Below, in pieces: positions 59,295-64,000 of a DNA stretch of 64,000 nucleotides. The notes beneath the pieces were generated by a model. The model was given only the letters and a program-made list of their open reading frames with translations. It was not told the origin of the DNA and ran no database searches. A program made the translations under genes and the position numbers. Position 1 is the first letter of the stretch. Each line of letters starts with the position of its first letter. Source of the stretch: Papaver somniferum (lineage: Eukaryota > Streptophyta > Magnoliopsida > Ranunculales > Papaveraceae); assembly GCF_003573695.1 (NCBI RefSeq), contig NC_039364.1:64872256-64936255 (forward strand). The letters are read 5' to 3'.

Positions 59295-62200
59295 ATGATG
59301 ACTACGACTACTGCAAATCCAGTGAGATCATGGAGAACGGCATTTCTTACCTTAAGAGACGAAACCCTAACTTCTCCTCCTCAAACAACCCTCTCTTCTC
59401 TCCTTCAAAATCTCGTTTTCTCTCACTCTCATAGCTTAATGGAAGCTTTAAAAGATCTTTCATCTAATGAAGTATGGACAGACATATATCTTTTTTATCT
59501 CCCTTAAGCACTACGAATGTCAAATTGATTTATGTTCTTATTTTCTTGTATCTCTGTTTTAGGTTACCTCGGATATAAAGCTTCTAGTGGAATTAGCCAA
59601 GAATAGCGACGAAAATGTGACCGATATATATGTTCATACCTGTCATTTGGTAATCTCACCTTTTCATTCACCTTCACTTTTTGTTTGTTTGTTTGAAGCA
59701 TTACCTTTCCTTATTAGTACTCTTTAACTGTTTCTCTTAATAAAGAGCTCAAATTTTTAGTACTTATGCTCCCCTTCTAGTAATTCTTTTGTTTGCCACT
59801 TGGTAATATTTACTTCACTCTGTCACATCGAATTCTTATTTTACTTCACCATGAATGTAGATTCATGGTGTTATTAGTAGGGTCACCCTGGAAATCAATT
59901 CATCATTTTGGTCTATTATGCTGGATTTTCTTGGAAAGGTAGTGCAGCACTTTCTTGGTAAATCAGATTCTCGAATAGTTTCACCGGGGAATGGCGTTAG
60001 ATTGAAGGCAATTATGGAGGTTGTACATATTCTGAGGTCAGTTGTCATCATTTCCACTATAATGTTAGGTCCTAAAATTTGTTTCCACGTTCTTCAGCCA
60101 CCCTATATCTGGTTTGTTTCTTGAGTTTTTGTTGAGCTCAAAGAAGATTCTGTTTGAGCATGTGTGAAAGTTTCTGTTGATTTGGGGGTTTCAAATGGTT
60201 TTCCACCTTCAATCTTTTTTAACTTTTTTTTAGTGAGAAAATTGGAGAAACGAAGAAAAATAAAAGGGTATAAGAGAATGTTATAAATATGAGGATATGA
60301 ATGGCAGAGGTAAAAGTGGAAGAGTCTTATAAGTTTAACAAAACTAAGTGAATTTGAAGAAACCCATCCTAACTTATTTTATTTTCCATTCAGCTTTTGG
60401 TTCTCATGTTTGTATTAAACCAGTTCTTGGTTTGACAATGATTTGACAAGAGTCATCTGGTAATTATCCCAGATATTTGGCTGATAGGTATGGCAGAAAG
60501 TGTGCACTCCCTGAAAACACTCAGTTAATTAAGCTCCTCCTCCTAGCCGTTGCATGCTTGCATGCTGAGTTGTTTTCATCACCCTACTCAAATGGGAACC
60601 AATGGTATTATGTTTCTGATACCGGAAATAAAATCTCCAAATCAGAAAATCCGTGGGAGGTCCAGACAGTGGTCTTTGTCATGATTGGGGAAGTACATGC
60701 AAGAATGGGAACTCCTGTTTCACTAGAGATTTGGCAATTGACTCTTGAGGTATGATCGTTATCATCAGTGTAAGTTATTTCGCAACTTATGTGAACCTTA
60801 TGTTTATGTTTGGTGGGCTAGGTTTTGAGGAAAGTAATGGATTCCTTGGCAGCTAAGAACTCACTTGTGGAAGACAGTCTGATGTCCAGGTACATATTTT
60901 TCAGCTTGTAGAGTACCTTAACAAGCTTGCTAATCTAGCTCGATGCTTACTGACCATAGAATCACGCACTCTATCTGTCAGGTTTTACACATCTCTACTT
61001 CGGTGTCTGCATTTAGTTCTTTCAGAACCAAAGGGTTCCTTATCAGAGCATGTAAGTTTAGAGTTCTTTCTTTAATTTGGAAGAATTAAAATATCTTCTG
61101 AAGTTCTGGTGCTTACTCATTATGATCTATTCTTGCTTTCAGGTGCCAGGATTTGTAGCAACTTTGCGGATGTTCTTTATGTACGGATTAACTAATCGAC
61201 CCTCTTTAGCTGGTCGAAATACAATCCACAAGGAGTTAAGTTCCGTAACCTTAACCCACAAGACCAGTTTGCCAGAATCTACAAAAAATGAATCTGGTCG
61301 TTACAGACCCCCTCACCTGCGTAAAAGGGAGGGAACGAGTAGTAACCCATCGAAATCCTGGGATTCTAGAAGTTTCTCAGACAATGAGACTTCTATACTT
61401 GGTTTTACGTCATCGGATTCAGAGCACAGTGATAGTGACGGGTCAGGCAAAGATATGGACTACTTCCAAAGCTCCAAGGCTAGGATCGCTGCTATTATAT
61501 GTGTACAGGTACCACACTATCCTTCATCTGGCTTGGTAAGAGTATCGATCTCTCACCATTGTTGTAGCCATTTATGCTGATTGGTCAGGCAACCTAGGTT
61601 GTGAGAACCTACAGTGTTAGTATCACAGAGATGGGAAAATCATTTAGAAGTAATATGTTCCTCTGGTTTGGAAATTCTTTTATGTAGAATCTTACTAAGA
61701 GCTGATATTTTTTTGTCTATTGCCTACTACAAGGATATCTGTCAAGCTGAACCGAAGTCACTTACTTCTCATTGGACAATGCTTCTGCCGACCAGTGATG
61801 TACTGCATCCCAGGTGAACTTATTATTTTCGTCGATTTGCTTATTATTTTGTATCTCAGTGTAATCCTTTTAACACAAAATGAAAGGATCATTTTTTTTT
61901 TCTAACTATATTCAGGTTCGCATATGTGCATTCCACAGGAAATATGAAGCAAACCTAATGACATGCTTGTTATTTGATCCTGTTATGAAGGTAAAGGTCC
62001 CCTTTTTCTTCTGCTATACAATTTGTTTGTCTTTGTTTTGCTCTAAACCTTATGTAGACATATATTCCTATTGGTGAAAGGGTCATGCTTCTTTTTGTGT
62101 TTAAGAAACAAACTACACAGTCTTTTCTGGTGCATGTATCTTACATATCCTACTATGGTGCCTTAGACAAGGATTACGGCTGCCTCAACCTTAGCTACCA

Positions 62201-63616
62201 TGTTGAATGGGGTTTCGTCATTCTTTTTACAAGTAGCAGAATACAAGGAGACTACTAAGCGTGGATCATATACTGCACTTTCAAGCTCTCTTGGGCAAAT
62301 ATTAATGCAACTTCATACTGGTAAGAGAAAAGGAGGGTCTTTGGTGTGGGATATAAGGTTTGCATAGAAAGAAACTGACACTCTAGTTCCTTAGAACCTT
62401 AGTTTTTTAAGTTGCGCATTCATTTAGGTTGTGTTTTTGTAGGTGGATAGTGCAAAGCTCAAGTTTTTATCCTTTCTATAAAATTATTTTGTGGTGCAGG
62501 TGTTCTCCACATGGTTCAGCATGAAACTCATAGTGGGTTGCTGGCGTCCTCTTTTAAAGTTCTCATGCTTTTGATCTCTGCCACCCCGTATGATTCTGAC
62601 TTCTAACAAGTTTTCATTCCTCATCATTTGGCAATTGACTCTCAGCCAGCATCAATTTTGCTTCATGCTTTTGTAATTTTACTTTATTTGGCTCCAAATG
62701 TTGATGACTGCGTCTGTTTGGAACTGTGGAACAGGTATGCTAGAATGCCTGGGGATTTGCTGCCATCTGTTGTTTCATGTGTTCAAACAAGGATGATGAA
62801 GGGGTTCCAGTCTAGAACTGATCAGAACGGTCTTATGGTTGGTTCTTTGATATTTGAACTAAGTTTGTAGAACTTCAATATGGTGATGCCCAACTTAACT
62901 CCTTTGCTCGGAAATCTCTAATGTCAGGTCACTGCTCTAGGTTGCTTGGGGGCAGCTTTTTCCACCTCACCTCCATCATCGCAGCTCAAAGATATGCTTC
63001 AAGAAGGAATTTCAGCAGGTTAATCTTTGACATAACTCGCCGTATCTCGTTAGTTTGTGAAATTAATTTTTGAAGATTATGCAGAGTAGAATGTTGTTCA
63101 GTAGCTAAACCTTGTAAGTTGTATCATTGATAGGTCATTAGGTGGTAGAGGTTCATATATTTATAAATTATAATTGTGAGAATGTGATATAGAGTTTTTC
63201 ATCTGTCAGATGTTTATGACCAACACTTTAGTAAAAAGTCAATCTCTTTCGTGTATTAACGGTATAGCATTGGTAATTCGGAAAGATATTCACTCATTTT
63301 TCTGTTGGAAATTACGAAATCCTCTACGTTTTGAATTTGATGTAAATTGGGACTTGATAATCGATAATAGTTTATAGCAAAATTACTGAAGTGGAAGCTC
63401 AATATATCTTGCCTATGCATAAGTGATTTTGAGAATTTTCATTAGTATCTGTCTTTAGAGTTTAATTTCCACTGGCGAATTAGTATGGCTTGATAGACCT
63501 AATTCATATGTGCTTTAGGTGTAACGGTAGCTGAAGGGAGGCAAAGTGTTCTTGCTATGATATTTCAATTTTCTGAGCGAGTAACGAACCCAACAATAAG
63601 TTTTGAGGCTCTACAG
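59295..63616 (+). CDS. HEATR6-like HEAT-repeat protein, first 14 exons (3' end beyond window)
   Basis: Exons: 59295-59471, 59563-59649, 59861-60036, 60473-60749, 60822-60889, 60982-61051, 61143-61508, 61734-61813, 61939-61990, 62167-62320, 62500-62587, 62735-62837, 62928-63018, 63519-63616. All junctions are GT-AG with matching phases, giving 629 codons without a stop. The start is ATG ATG at 59295/59298. Helical HEAT-like repeats occupy residues 1-320. A Ser-rich linker with GRYRPPHLRKREG is at about 337-349. From about 395 the DUF4042 domain typical of HEATR6 follows (SSKARIAAIICVQDICQAEP, LMTCLLFDPVMKTRITAASTLATML, SSSLGQILMQLHTG). The cellular role is poorly known; a scaffold or transport-related adaptor is likely. 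Donor of exon 12 is ATG/GTTGGT, weak. No further exon is seen to 64000. Confidence 0.9.
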
Positions 63617-64000
63617 GTAATTCTGTTCACGTTACAACTCTTCTTTAGCATGATGATGCGGTCTGCTCTTGTATTTTATTGGAAGGCAATTCTCAGTCGT
63701 GAACTAGATTCCTGCCAACTGATCCATATCAGGGTGTATCAACCCAACAATGAAAACACCATCCTGTCTGTTGTGTTTCTTATAAGTGAATCGATAGAAG
63801 AACGGAGTAAAACAGATAGCAAAGTTGGACCATTGGAACGTTAGATAACCGTGTACTCCCCTGCACTAAGTTCAAGTTGATGCAGGTTATGTGAAAGAAA
63901 TTCTTTGTGCTCCCAAGTGCTGATTTTCTCTCTACCTCGCCTAGCTCGTTCCTCCAACCTTCTATGCAATGAGTACTTTTCGATTGTCCGTTACATGTTT
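63617..64000 (+). other. Intron 14 of the HEATR6-like gene
   Basis: Donor GTAATTC follows exon 14. I found no acceptor leading into sequence that continues the protein. A 95-codon frame overlapping exon 14 reads on into the intron and is not supported as an independent gene. Confidence 0.6.

Noticed and set aside
61916..61990. Frameshift in exon 9 of the HEATR6-like gene
   Set aside because: The break appears only if the upstream acceptor is used; the acceptor at 61937-61938 gives an open frame with matching phase and family-typical sequence.

Overview
The window is plant nuclear DNA: U2-type introns, AT-rich intergenic sequence and plant-specific transposable element (TE) families. It is probably from a dicot or basal eudicot with a TE-rich genome; a poppy-like genome is a guess from the look of the repeats, not shown. 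Only one ordinary cellular gene is visible, at the right end. Almost everything else is mobile DNA, much of it nested.

Layout. (1) 1 to about 6410: a two-gene Mutator-like (MULE) element. A decayed FAR1/MULE transposase gene on + (710-2281) converges on a five-exon plant mobile domain (PMD) gene on - (2597-6109). Dense arrays of a TTACGCCTRGG-type motif lie in the large first intron of the PMD gene and in the matching place before the transposase exons. (2) 6411-7740: no gene seen. (3) About 7741-36790: an old DNA element with inverted arms, opened by LTR retrotransposons. Element B (7783-24177; 5-bp target duplication CTATT) has an initiator-Met-type primer site but no pol. Its left LTR is itself split by Ty3/gypsy element A (7809-16827), an Athila-like Gag-only element laid out as internal fragment-LTR-internal-LTR. 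Element C (24356-36078, minus strand, target duplication AGAAC) is a full-length Athila-like gag-pol element of the same family as A, now broken by frameshifts. (4) 36790-40161: unassigned DNA with a microsatellite and a 354-bp hAT-like MITE (39076-39429). (5) 40162-58300: several LTRs of the same TGTTAGAGC family as element B, interrupted by a second Gag-less/pol-less gypsy element D (46689-53586). (6) 59234-64000: promoter, upstream ORFs and the first 14 exons (629 codons) of a HEATR6-like HEAT-repeat protein gene that runs off the right edge.

How the parts relate. A and C look like a non-autonomous/autonomous pair: they share LTR starts, 3' internal sequence and an Asp-tRNA-type primer site, but only C carries protease, reverse transcriptase, RNase H and integrase. 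A and D, otherwise different, share an unrecognised C-terminal protein module (motif DPQLFRLL). A, C and D share a short conserved noncoding block just upstream of the polypurine tract. LTRs of the B family carry different tandem motif arrays at about the same distance from the LTR start. These shared modules, and the convergent MULE-PMD element with intronic arrays, are the most unusual signals here.
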